Below, one piece after another: positions 35,101 through 46,190 of a DNA stretch of 64,000 bases. A program made the position numbers and the translations under genes. Every line of letters starts with the position of its first letter. Position 1 is the first letter of the stretch. Under the pieces are notes generated by a model. The model searched no databases. It worked only from the letters and a program-made list of their open reading frames with translations, and had not been told where the DNA came from. The stretch comes from Ignelater luminosus (taxonomy: Eukaryota; Arthropoda; Insecta; Coleoptera; Elateridae): positions 1 through 64,000 of the forward strand of contig VTPC01008418.1 in the NCBI GenBank assembly GCA_011009095.1. The letters run 5' to 3'.

Positions 35101-37388
35101 CCAAATAAGCAATTTATTGTTGCTTCGAAATTTAATTAACTTAGAATAAAAACTCTTGTATACTGCAGTGTTGAAATACCTCGTATTTTAGGGTTCCGTT
35201 TTTAAGGCGCTTTTGAAACTATTTCGTAACAATAATAGTTTCAAATTTTATAATCAAGTGAGTTAGTAGTATGTAGTAACACTAACACTATTTTGAATAA
35301 TTCATTTGTGTCTAAGTAAACATTAAATTTCAAGCAAAAGCTTTTTCATTTAAAGTACGTTACTTCTATTTTAGTCTATACATGGTTAGGCTACCCAACA
35401 GTAACCAGTGCTTATTTCGACTTAAAAGATTAAATTCAACAGGGTCTTCTTTCCTCGCTAATTTTTCCAATCCCGTTCCCCTTTGTGCAATAGGTAAAGA
35501 CAGTGAAAATTTCTGCTGTGGTCATGAAAAGAATGTCGGTATGTATATAGTTTCGATTGTACGGTGAAATCTTCTTTATATCAAAAAAGTCATAGTTACC
35601 TTTGTTGTTTTATCGAATTTTACTTCAATTTATTTGAATTTCTTCACGTTGACATTCAGAGCATCAACTAAATCGCTTTATATTGCAATGCAATTTTTAG
35701 ATAATAGTTCTCATTTATGACTAGTTTTATAGTATATAAAAAATTATCTGCGGTATGTCAAACAAAGAAGATAATTCAAAAGTTGCAGTTTTAATATACT
35801 TTAAGGGCCTATAATCTGTTCGTTAAGTCTTTTGGGAGTATGTTCGTATATAACGAGAAAATAAATTGAATTGCGAAAAAGTAAACTTTCTGTTGTTGCT
35901 GTTTACGAGCTGGTAGTGCAACGGACAATAAAAAGTTTGTTGCCTAATTCAATTTGGTTTACTCCATTATTGTTCTGTAGGAGTGTACCCTAAAGAAATA
36001 ACCACAACATGAAGAACCCAAAATGGCCACGTTTGATTTTATTAACAAAAATAAAATTAAACATCCATTCAATGTCAAGTTTAATATGTATGAATTTTTA
36101 AGTTAACACAATTTTGTAAAGACTAAGATTTTTGGTAGGTATTACTATCTGGCTTTATCAAGATTAAAGTCATTTCCTTAATTACTCATATTATTAAATC
36201 AAGTAAGTTAATCAGATCTTGAATTTCTCGTTCTTTGAATCTAATTTTAAATACATCCTCCTAAATATACTGTTATCCTCAACCTAAAAAACTGAAAAGT
36301 TATAAATAAAATAATCTCGTAACATAATTCAGTAAGACGTTACAATAAATTTTTTGCAAATGGACGTTTTAATTGTTTGCAATCCAAAGGGAGAAAAAGG
36401 AAAAAAACACATTCTAGTATCTTCTATTGAATAGCTTTCCAATAATCCATAAAATGTTTGTAAAACCTGTGTATATTCGTGTACACTATATCCTGTGGGC
36501 AACGACCAAGTAATGGTCGGGTTAACCTATTTTACTCTGTGGGTACAGGTGATAAAGTAGGTGTGCTATTTATTTAACTTTGGAAGCGTAAAAAAGCCCC
36601 GCGCATTTATTTTTTATTGTGCTTGTAAACTTGACACCTTCAACGTGACCTTTGATAGCTCACCGGTTACATTTTTCTCTGCAATCCATTTTGTGCTATT
36701 GTGTAACAAATGTCTCCAGTAATTCATACTGAATTTTGATAAGATAGAGAACTTTTTATTCCTTGGCTGGGGAATTTAACAAATTTTTCACATTTTGTGA
36801 ATACCAAACGGATAACAGATAAGTAATTTTTTAGGATGTCTTTCTAAAAGTTTACGATTTAAACATTTGGATTTACTTTTGCTAAAATATTTATTCGCAT
36901 TTTAAATTGTGGTTTGACCTACGATCTAGATTCATTGAATACAGTAAAATCAACTTTCTGATCCACATTATTCACTCTCACTACTTTCGAACTTATTTTT
37001 AACTTACTAAATGAAAACTAACAAATATTAATGCAAAAGCAAAGAGCGTTATTTAAAAAAGTTTGTAAATTTATATTAAATTTTTCATTAAATTTAAAAC
37101 GTTCATTGAAGTTAATCTTATTGCTAATCATCTGTTAGCGAATATTGTGTTTCTTGAAGTAAAACTGGAACAGCACAAAACTTTCAACTTTTGATTCAAA
37201 TTTAGAACCATTTTGTTTCTAACTCGCTTTTAGTCTATTATCATTCAAGCAAACTTCATCCTCGCTTTCGAATTTATAAAGGAGTTTCTGCTTTCTAAAT
37301 TTGATTAACAGATCTTTTCTCAGTAATTTAACTTGAATTTAAGGTGGTACTGCAACAAGTGGATCCTTTTCAAGCGTCACTAATCTTT
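32150..37388. other. Long AT-rich stretch without recognised gene
   Basis: No domain, element end or RNA gene identified. Minor structures only: a near-palindrome around TATATATATA at 34,519-34,539 and a perfect CGACCA/TGGTCG hairpin at 36,504-36,520. The frames at 34,676-34,897 and 35,382-35,567 have no motif. Confidence 0.4.
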
Positions 37389-38175
37389 TTACATGTCTGT
37401 TCTGACCATCCTCTCCTGCAATAGCAAATTATCTTTCTGTAGATTCACATCATCTATATGTTCAGCAGTTCTTACCACATCTTTACGAGCCTGCTCAAGT
37501 GAAGGTCTATCAGTCACTAAACATGGAAGAAATATGTCATCTGTGTAAACATGTTTATCAATTGGGAACATTTCAGTACTGAGAAAGGAGTGCATGCTAC
37601 TTTCACGCTTGAGCCCTTCCAACACAAGTAGTCACATTATAGATAGAGAATGATTGCTCTGGATTGTTAGAATACGTTTAAAAGGGTTTCACCAAACCAA
37701 CACCAAGTGATAGCATCATGTGAGTCGAAAAAGGTGGTGCAGTGAGGATATGTATGCTATTTGTGACTTTTATGATTGTCACAAATGAGAATTAAACCTG
37801 GAGAATCAATGAGAAACTGGAATGCCTGAAAAATGTTTTGTTACATGTACAAAATTTAAGTCTGAGGAATTCGCTAGTCGCAGAGTTTCTAAAGCATTAA
37901 ATTCTTGAAAACATCTTAGCTGGAGGAGTTGTATTCAGAACTGCATATTCTTTGATTGAAATCGTTGTCTCTTAGGTTTTGTTTTTACTCCTGATAGCTT
38001 TCGATACTTACATACTTTATACCCCTCTGAGCAACCACACAAAACGGGCGTTGTGTAGTCCCTAGTTTTATGTATATTTTGCTTGGCTTATGCAGTTCTC
38101 GAAAAAGTCTAGCCTGAAGGTTATCAAAACATCTACTGACATTGTATCTATTAAAGTACATGATTCTTGCCATGA
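37389..38175 (-). mobile_element. Pogo/Tigger-family transposase relic
   Basis: Minus-strand pieces match the pogo DDE transposase in order. FNRYNVSRCFDNLQ and PSKIYI come first (about 38,060-38,155), then QRPFCVVAQRGIKYVSIES, then FQAFQFLIDSPG with LILICDNHKSHK (second catalytic Asp, about 37,775). TAPPFSTH and LGVGLVKPF follow, and finally the C-terminal TDDIFLPCLVTDRPSLEQ in the frame 37,389-37,625. In the family the last two motifs read roughly LPPHTSHxLQPLDV and F..EDFLPS.VTDR. The first (DETG) and third (LDV to LGV) catalytic Asp are lost and the frame is broken several times, so it is dead. Terminal repeats were not located. Coding-like sequence continues to about 38,470 but I could not assign it. 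Confidence 0.7.
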
Positions 38176-39266
38176 TCTCTAAATGACAATCTATACCTAC
38201 TACACCCTTCTTTTCCCAGTCTCAAAGGCACACAAGCTTGTTCAGTTTTGCTGACTGCTAGTTTTCGTGTCTTCAAGGTTGTAGTCTTAATGCATGTTAC
38301 CATTGTTAATCAAGAATTTAATGAAATCTTCTTCTTGATCATCAGTAGAAACTTGACGCACATCACAAAGCGTATTTTAATTTTTTGACATTTCAAGCAT
38401 GAGTTTGAAACCGGGCAGTAGCTATGCAGATTGACTCCTTGCATTGGGTGGACATCAAACTCGAGGTTTATTTCACTACCTGGCCAACAAATTACCTAAA
38501 AACAGAAACCTCCTAAGGTAACCAAAACAGTATTATTTTAAAAGGTGTCTCAACCATCGTAATGATTTGTCACAAGGTGCTCCATGGGCATTTTTAAAAT
38601 GTTAAAGTAATTTTCCAACTTTAGTCAGCCACATTGTACAAACTTGAATTAGGTAAATTAAACACAATTTGATAAGGTCACGGCCAGTAATAATTGTGAA
38701 ATGTATAGAATTAAATTAGAAAAAATTATTTTAACGTATCTCAATTCAAAAGACATAAAAGATCTATTTTTACTCATTAAAGAACAGTACAATGTAAATG
38801 AAACGCCTGAGGTTAGGTGGCCTTCTAGAACAAGGTGAAATGTAATGCTAACAGTGCGATCAGCATAACAACTCCTATTTCCCTAAAAGCACAAGCTTTT
38901 CAACGTGCCTCACCATCCCTTGATGTTATTCTTGCAACATACAAAAGCATACTTTGTTTGTTTATACAAGAAAATCTTTCTTTATCATTTTTTCAGATAT
39001 CGAAAAATCAGTCGGTCTAACTACCATTCAAGACAAATAATCACTAGAAAACCGTAATTAACTATGTCTTTGAGTCTGATAACACAGAAAAAACCCCTAA
39101 GCAGAATAACAGCAGTTAGAAAGCCAAATAAAATTAAAATAGTAAAACATTGACATTCAATATCCGAAATCTGCCAAAGCTACACTCAAAGCAAAGTACT
39201 CCAACTGTCCCCCTTCGATTTTGATGGTTTGCGGATTTTGTAAAGAATCAAAAGGTAAAGCACGTA
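38176..39266. other. Spacer, partly coding-like but unassigned
   Basis: The minus-strand stretch 38,300-38,475 contains short readable segments (INLEFDVHPMQGVNLHSYC; TDDQEEDFIKFLINN) in shifting frames. It may be the decayed N-terminal part of the adjacent pogo relic or another element. The frame 39,157-39,354 (minus) has no known motif. The rest is AT-rich. Confidence 0.3.
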
Positions 39267-39492
39267 TTTTTTTCTTATTTGCCCATAAACGGTCTAAAAA
39301 GGTTAAACCATTCCATAAAATTAGAGTTCTCGAGTGGAGAATCCACCGTTTCATGTAGAAGCATTAGATTTGTTTAAATGAAGCCAACTTAGAAATACTT
39401 CTTGTAGTTCCTAACAAAAAGACACTATTTAGTCAATGGCCTGAAAAATTCTTTTCGTCCTATCAAACCGTTTATGGGCAAATAAGAAAAAA
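39267..39492. repeat. Short inverted-repeat structure (226 bp)
   Basis: TTTTTCTTATTTGCCCATAA followed by ACGGT at 39,268-39,293 is the inverse of 39,467-39,491, with about 173 bases between. The arms are 25 or more bases and essentially perfect. It may be the remains of a small MITE or a local inverted duplication. No target duplication is evident. Confidence 0.55.
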
Positions 39493-41320
39493 TAACTTGT
39501 GTTTTATTTGTTTATTTTCTTTTCTTTACTTTTTACAACATATCTGAAAACCATCAAAATAAAAAGCGGTTGGGGAGGCATAGTTCAACTGCGACTACCC
39601 AAAGGATGCAACTACTTCGATAGCTATCACGTTGGATGGTTTGATAACATCAAAATCGAGTAGGCGTCTCATTAAAAACAAGATTCGGATTATTATTTTT
39701 ATGTTTGTTGTCAAGTTACCTAAAACCTTTTCTGTAGCATTTTCTGTTTTAAAAGAAAATCAAATGTTTTCGTTTTTAGGGAATATAGAGTAAGCCATCA
39801 ATTTTCTAAAAAATATGAAAACACTAATAAAGCAGGCCTTTAAATTAAGCAATTGTCTTTTCTATTCCCAAGTAGAAAAAATATAAGTTATTACCCCTCA
39901 TACTGAAACTTGAGTAAAATATTGAAATTTAATCTACTACCTCTCTGTGTTTTCGATGTATTTAATTCGTGTTTTAAATATTTTGCCGCAAAAAGCCATT
40001 TAATCTGCGATAAATTTATTATTCCCCATTTTCAGAGGGTCGACTGTTTTAAAATCTATTTTTACCTGTCATTTCAACAGTTTTGTTTCCAGAATATTGT
40101 CCCACTTTGAAAATCGTTATTTCATACCAAAAGCAAGATTTATATCACTGTTTGATTGCAATTTTTAGGTATAAAGGAAAATCAAATATTCAATGAAAAA
40201 GGTATGACAGTTTCTTTCATCTTAGTAAGTATTCTGAATTCCTTTGAACTAGTTTTCTAGAAATCATAACTGTTCTCCGCTGTTCTCGTATTATTTTAAA
40301 TATTAACGTAGTTAGTTTTTGCCGTTGAGTTAAACATAATAGTGGAGTATTATAAACATAAGGGGGTATTTTTGAAGTTTTACATTTACGATTTAAATCT
40401 CATCTCTATAAAACGAGACCAAAGTTTTAGCTTTTGCAAGTACATTATAATGAACGGAGGAAGCGGAGCAAACTCAAACAGACGTGCCCCTGTAGACTTT
40501 TTTGCTATATAAATAAATCGAGTTTGTGATCTCTTAAAACAAAATATAAAAGTTATTTTATTTACCTTAGACGGAACTTGGCTGGGTTTTCCGACCAACT
40601 CAATAATTGCATTGCAGAGAACTATTTATCTAGAACATTCTAGATTTGTTTACTTTTTCAAGATATGAAATTTTTAACATAGTTTTACTGGTGACTCTAA
40701 CGTACGTATGTTTAAATAAAGTCTGTGTTTGAGGTAGAAAATGAAAATGAGAAACAAAACTAAGCAGCGATATTAAACATGTCGGCTTTAAAGTTTAAAT
40801 CCCGTCTTAAAGTTGTGTTTAAAATGTAAGTAGGATGAAAATCTTAGTTGCACTAAAACAACTAGGTTAACTTTAAATCTAACATTAAATCTTCATTTTG
40901 ATTGTAGCTCTCGGTTATTATTTCAACATTACTTTGCTAAATTAACTTTTAATAATGACTGCAATCTGCTTTCAATCTTGAAAAATAAGAATTTTAATTT
41001 TTGCATTTTGTTTTGTTTTTAAATTATTCCAGTTTATGCAGATGTTTGGTCTCGCTATTTGTATACATTAATATGAAAAAAATTAAAACGAAATTTTGTA
41101 TTTAGAGTTTTCTTTTGGTTTTTCTGTTTTGTCATTAGCGTTTCCCTATTTTTCAAATGTGTTTTTCAATTTTTTAATACTAGAGTGCTGTGATTTATCA
41201 AACTATTTCCTCTAATGTCAAATGTATTTCAGTTTTTTTGTTCAATGTCACAAGCAATTTGTAAAAGACAATTGTAATACCATGCGATCATTAAAATTTA
41301 AGTTCCCTATAAAAGAAAAA
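39493..41320. other. AT-rich stretch without recognised gene
   Basis: No gene, element end or RNA feature recognised. Small frames at 39,910-40,110 and 40,386-40,598 look random. Confidence 0.4.
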
Positions 41321-41328
41321 ATCATATC

Positions 41329-42570
41329 TAGAGATCGGGTGTCTAGGCAAGTGCCCAATTTTAGATTTTTTAGGCAAGCGAAGGAAAATTCGTTTTAGAA
41401 TAATCTTCAAGCTTTTCACTTGAAAAAAATTTTTTTTAAGTGCTTAAGTGCCTTTTTTTCTATGTTTTTGAAATAAATGCCTAATCTTTAATATCTGCCT
41501 ATAAATTCCTATTTTGCCTAAATTGGTGCCTATTATGCCTAAATGGGTGCTTATTTTGCCTAAATGGATGCCTAGTTCGCCTAAACGAGTGCATATTTTA
41601 CTTGTATGAGTTTTTAATATCACTATTTTACTTTAAGAATTTTTAAAATACAATGTCAGTATTGCTACCTTTATTGATTAAGATACGTTGGTTATTTTTA
41701 GAAATTTGCTTTCAACTTCTTTCAAAGAAACTTTTTGTAATCCATTTCAGATGTCCAGGCAGTAATAAATCGTAATTTCTGCAAATAGTTTAAAACTATT
41801 ACAATAAAGCTACCTATTAAAAGTTAGAAGTAGTAAAGAAAGTGTGCCCTTAACAAAAAATAATTTGCTTAAAATGTTTATGTGGATAGGCGTTTAATTA
41901 AGTCAGACTTCTAATATACGCAGCAAATTTAAAGAAGCAGATTAACCTTAAATGTTATTTAAGTAAGTGTATCTTCGTTATAAAACTAAAAAAAGTCAAG
42001 TATCTGTATCAAGTATCATGGAATTTTTTTACCTATAATTAGCCCAGGAATTATCTATTAAAACTTTTTACAATCATTAGGAAACACCCTGTATAAATGT
42101 CTTTATAATGTAGTACTTCTAATAATAAAATGTATTTCTAATATTGTAATTTGTTTTTAGATGTATTATTTAACATGTTTTAAGTTTTTTATCGATTTAC
42201 CGTTTTATCATATCAATATTATTTTACATAGCTATAATACTTGGAATATCTAGTTTTTCAACAAGATAATTATTAAATTTTAGTTTACAAAAATTAGTTA
42301 CACAAACATATAAAAGTTAAGCAGTAAAGCTGAAAATGTTGAATGAGTTTTTTCAAGAATTATTAAATTGCATAAAATTCTTATTTGGTCACTTAAAGTG
42401 CCTATTTGGTTGCCTAAAATGCCTATTTGGTAGCCTAAAGTGCTTGTGCCGTTGCCTAAAATGCCTATTTGACCGCTAGATTGCCTATCATGATGCCTAC
42501 TTTAAAGGTTTTTGGTGCCTATTTGCCTGCCTAGTTTGACGATTTTTAGTGCCTAAATATCCGATCTCTA
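41329..42570. mobile_element. hAT-like non-autonomous element, 1,242 bp
   Basis: The terminal inverted repeats start TAGAGATCGGGTGTCTAGGC (left) and TAGAGATCGGATATTTAGGC (right, inverted). A perfect 8-bp target duplication ATCATATC flanks it (41,321-41,328 and 42,571-42,578). The subterminal zones 41,440-41,600 and 42,388-42,530 carry many copies of TGCCTA, TGCCTAAA and TGCCTATTT, like the transposase-binding subterminal repeats of hAT elements. No transposase frame is present. A CACCCTGTATA fragment at 42,086-42,096 looks like one end of a TACAGGGTG-type palindrome and is not paired within the element. Confidence 0.9.
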
Positions 42571-42639
42571 ATCATATCTTAGTTTATTCCGGAAAATTAT
42601 CTGTCGTATTGACAGTTTGCATTAGATTCAAGGCAAAAC

Positions 42640-43575
42640 CATTAGTTTATAGGTTATGTGTTGGTACGCGTTTTGTCTAGGCTACGCCCTACGGAAAATC
42701 GTCACAGCTTACTGGGAACTTTATATATTAAGTAACCACAAATTCCTTAATCGAGTTATCCTTGAAACAGAAAACATATGTCTGTTAGTAATAACGGTTT
42801 ACGGCCCTTGTTTAACAGTTGCTACAGCGAACCGAATTCAAAAGTTACAAAATTCGTACATCCAGTTAATTTACGGTATTAGGCAAACGAAACATGTCTC
42901 GTATAAACTAAAGAAGCTTGAATAGTTGAATATAAACAGCCGCGGGCTTTTACATATACTGGAGTACTCGTCTTTAAAGTTATTGCCTGGATATTTATAT
43001 AATCGAATAACGTTTAGAACTGATGTTCATCATCTTAACTTGAGGCACAGAAGACTTTTAACTGTATCATCACATAGCATAATATTGCAAGAGTCTACAA
43101 TATTGTTCCTACTGCCTTCAAGTTATACAGTTTACAAAAGTTTAAATCTCAATATCACTCATACTTAAAGAATATACAGCTGTCTTTGCATTGACATAAT
43201 CAGGAATTAGTCATCGTAATCAATTTGCTGTACAGTTTGCTTCATTATTATTGTTAATATTTTTCTATTTGTTAATTGGCGGACAATCAAGCTTGCATTG
43301 ACACCATCCCGATTTTTTTACCTAATCCTAGTTAGATGTCTCGTTTAAATTTCGTCACTCATTATTAAATTTATGTTTTTTAATTTTACTAATTATGTAT
43401 TTCATGTTATACAGTGATGGTTATATCTTAGTTTTCCTCTACTCAAGGTTGAGTGGAAGAGCAGTTTTCAGCTAACCTCCACCTTGTCGTTAAATTAGTA
43501 CCTATTTCAGTTTGTATTTTCTTTTGTTGTAAAATTTCATCTAATTTAATAGAAAATTATTATTATTTTATAAGT
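42640..43575 (+). mobile_element. LINE fragment, C-terminal domain and 3' end
   Basis: The frames 42,656-42,925 and 42,926-43,168 are separated only by one stop. They read VYGPCLTVATANRIQKLQNS, then IYGIRQTKHVSYKLKKLE, then LYNRITFRTDVHHLNLRHRR. This is the region downstream of the reverse transcriptase in CR1/Jockey-type non-LTR elements. An untranslated tail follows, with GTTGAGTGGAAGAG (about 43,449) and an ATTATTATT-rich 3' end at about 43,557-43,575. The copy is 5'-truncated, as is usual for LINEs. Its left edge is 60-70 bases from the hAT target duplication. Confidence 0.8.
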
Positions 43576-43868
43576 AGACGTATACTTTGACAGTTGATTA
43601 ATTACAACGGCACTTTATGGTTCATAACGTAATAAGCATAATAGTTTAGTTGCGATAATACTATGAGGCCACACAACCTTTTCTGAAGATCCACATGCAC
43701 ATTTTTAAATTTATTCGCATGCAGATCAAATCTAAGATTGCCAGTGATAAAAAGGCCCAGATTCTTTACACGGTCTACGGAAGGAATAATCACGTCATTA
43801 ATAGAAATATGCGCAGATTCTTTAACGGCAATGCGTTGCATTTTCCTTCCGAAGACTACACATACAGT

Positions 43869-44538
43869 CAGTAATGGGTAAGATACAATAATACAATATC
43901 TAGATTCAGATACATGATGTAATTATCATATTCAGATACAGGGCGGGCTGAAGTTTTGCGGGGCCCAAGGTAGCAAACTTTGGCGGGACCCTTAAAATAA
44001 AAAAAAGGAAACATATTGCTTTTTCAGACATAGTCTAATTTGTGTATTTTAAATATTTAGAAAAAATTGGAAATATAATTTTTTCTGAACATATCGATGC
44101 AAAGAATTAATTATTTTTCTCCCTGGGCAGTTGCCCCGCAAACCCGGCTCTTTTAGCCGGCCCTGTCTATATACAGTATCTAGTTAATACCTATCACTAA
44201 ATGTAGCTTACTCCAAAGAAACTAGTAATTTCTAAAGAACAAGCTAAATAAATAAATAAACTTTTGTGAAGAAGAGAATTTACAAAATTCATTGCCATAA
44301 ACTATTTTTACCTGGAAAGGGAAGACAAAAGCAGGTATAAAAATTAAATTGTCCACAAAACTGCAAAATCTAATTATCTAAGTAAAATACATCTCCCATT
44401 AAAGATACAGCTAAAATGTATCTAGTTACAGATACAAGATACATTTTCATAGTTATATCTAGATTCAGATACAAGATGTAACTATCGTATCTAGATACAG
44501 TATGTAAATACTTTGTATCTGGATAGTACCCATCACTG
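43869..44538. mobile_element. hAT-like element inserted in a LINE, 670 bp
   Basis: The ends are CAGTAATGGGTA (left) and, inverted, CAGTGATGGGTA (right), with a perfect 8-bp target duplication CATACAGT at 43,861-43,868 and 44,539-44,546. The subterminal regions are full of ATCTAGATAC/AGATACAAGAT motifs. No transposase frame exists. It carries a second, smaller element at 43,939-44,165. Confidence 0.9.
43939..44165. mobile_element. Small CAGGG-ended hAT-like element, nested
   Basis: The ends read CAGGGCGGGCTGAAG and, inverted, CAGGGCCGGCTAAAAG. Inner arm sequence GCGGGGC recurs on both sides. It is 227 bp and clearly more GC-rich at the ends than the host element. The flanking octamers TTCAGATA and TCTATATA agree at five of eight positions, consistent with a decayed 8-bp duplication. 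It sits inside the 43,869-44,538 element. Confidence 0.7.
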
Positions 44539-45062
44539 CATACAGTCTTAGAATTAATTACTAAAAAATGTTTTATAGAGGTTTCTACTAAATTTTCTAA
44601 ATCTTCATTTATAGTGCTAGCAGCAATTAAGGCGTTGTGCAAATGAAAAGAGTAATACAATTGCGTGTCATCCGCATACGTATGTAATTAACAATTAGTT
44701 AGATGCCGATTTATAAAAATTGCTAGTGTCGACAATGTAAAGTAAAGTTATAGAATCGAGCCTTAAGAAACTCCCATTTGTAATCGCAACGCTTCAGAGT
44801 GAACACCATCCAAAGTTACCTTTTGTGGTCTGATACTTAAATAACTTTCAAATTAATTTAACTCCCTTTAACGATAAACCAACATAATGCAAGATGGACA
44901 GAAGAATTTTGTAATTGATCATATCAAAAGCTTTACTGTAATGTAGGAACACCAGTATAATACACAATTCAAGGTTCGAAGCTTTCACAACATCAGCCTT
45001 AATATTTTCCGTTTCAATGATGACTCAATTACGCAGTTTTTAGACATTGAAATTACAAACTA

Positions 45063-45290
45063 ATGGACGGTGCAAGACGAAAATATACTAAAATATCCAA
45101 TGAAGTACATTTGCTTATCATTAGAGGTATGAATAACGACCATCTAGCAGCTACCATAGGGCAACGGTTTGACGTATCACCAAACACGGTAAGAAAAATG
45201 TATGCCAGTTATAAAAGAACGAATGTAAGTAATAAAAAGAGTTCTAAACACCGGTCAAAGAAATTGACTTTGGGACAAAAAGATAACTGA
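45063..45290 (+). pseudogene. HTH fragment of a Tc1/IS630-like transposase
   Basis: An ATG frame of 75 codons: RKYTKISNEVHLLIIRGM, then AATIGQRFDVSPNTVRKMYA, then a basic linker KHRSKKLTLGQKD. Its layout is that of the N-terminal paired-type helix-turn-helix of Tc1/IS630-type transposases, which ends in a basic hinge and a K-L-T motif. No catalytic DDE part follows. Reading shifts to DVSYIIKHLGMQSITTTN for a short way and is then replaced by repeat sequence. It is a truncated gene, or less likely a host HTH protein. Confidence 0.45.
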
Positions 45291-45364
45291 TGTTTCATAC
45301 ATAATTAAACATCTGGGAATGCAAAGCATAACCACAACCAACTCCTGTTCTGTTACTTTTCCAA

Positions 45365-45690
45365 ATTTTGGCGTCCATTTTGACCATGTTCCCGAGGTGA
45401 TATCAAAAAAGTAAAAGTATACGGTTTTTTTGTTTTTTTGATGTAGAATACTAAAGTAAAAAAAATTTAAAGTTTTTTAATTTTCGGCGGCCATTTTGAC
45501 CATGTTCCCGAAGAGTTATCAAAAAACGAAGATACCACGTTGTCTTTAGTTTTTGATGTAGAATCCAAATTTAAAGTCAAAATTTCAAGATATAACAAAA
45601 ATGCGGACAGACATACATACATACAGACAGACAGACAGATAGACTTCGCAAATTCAATAACGGTTCCTTCGGAGTTCGTTGAAAATTGTT
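45365..45690. repeat. RTE-like LINE tail with duplicated unit and microsatellite
   Basis: Two diverged tandem units of about 118 bases (45,366 and 45,484) share CCATTTTGACCATGTTCCCG, then ATCAAAAAA, then TTTTTGATGTAGAAT. They are followed by an (ACAT/ACAG)n run at 45,606-45,645 and by CGGTTCCTTCGGAGTTCG. Short ACAG-type terminal repeats after such a segment are common at 3' ends of RTE-type LINEs. No coding part of that LINE is present. Confidence 0.45.
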
Positions 45691-46190
45691 ATATACATAT
45701 GTTGTCATTTAAGTAGGTAATAAATGCATGAGAAATAGGAAAAGCATTTGATATAACTGGAAACAGTTTTGATAAATGAAGAATCTCATTTGACATATAA
45801 CGTCAACATCTGAAAGATGGGAAACGCATTTGAGAAATAGTGAAATACAAAAAATAACAAACAAGGAAAACAAAAAGAAAAATACTGTAACATAAACCAG
45901 ATTAAATATAAATATTGCATTACAATGTTTGACTTTAGATTTAACCAGAAATGTGCCTAACTTAAGTTAACTCGAAAGTAACACTACGGTTAACTGAAAT
46001 ATAACAATTTTGTCTAAACTTATTAAGAATTTTAAATTCAAGTACATTTCGACCATATTTTCACAAGCACTTGGTCACTACACTTTCGTTTCAGCTTTAG
46101 TACAGATTTGAATAAATTTAACTAATAGAGAGCAGATATTTGATATTTGACAAAGTCTTAAACTGCAATAGGTATGACGGTAACAGTTGT
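45691..46190. other. AT-rich stretch without recognised feature
   Basis: I see no gene, repeat end or RNA feature here. Confidence 0.4.

Larger units (their letters stand above)
43602..45050 (-). mobile_element. LINE reverse-transcriptase fragment, split by a hAT element
   Basis: On the minus strand, LVFLHYSKAFDMINYKILL (about 44,910-44,970) leads to MGVS in the place of PQGS. TYADDTQLYYSFHLHNALI follows (about 44,620-44,680, with the catalytic YADD intact). After a gap caused by an insertion, ISINDVIIPSVDRVKNLGL and LSQLNYY follow down to about 43,640. These are the RT motifs of a CR1/Jockey-like LINE. Stops and frameshifts are present. The RT sequence is interrupted at 43,869-44,538 by a hAT element whose 8-bp duplication marks the site. 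It is oriented opposite to the LINE fragment at 42,640-43,575. Confidence 0.85.

Noticed and set aside
42926-43168. Host gene of 80 codons
   Set aside because: It is the continuation of a LINE C-terminal domain after one stop.
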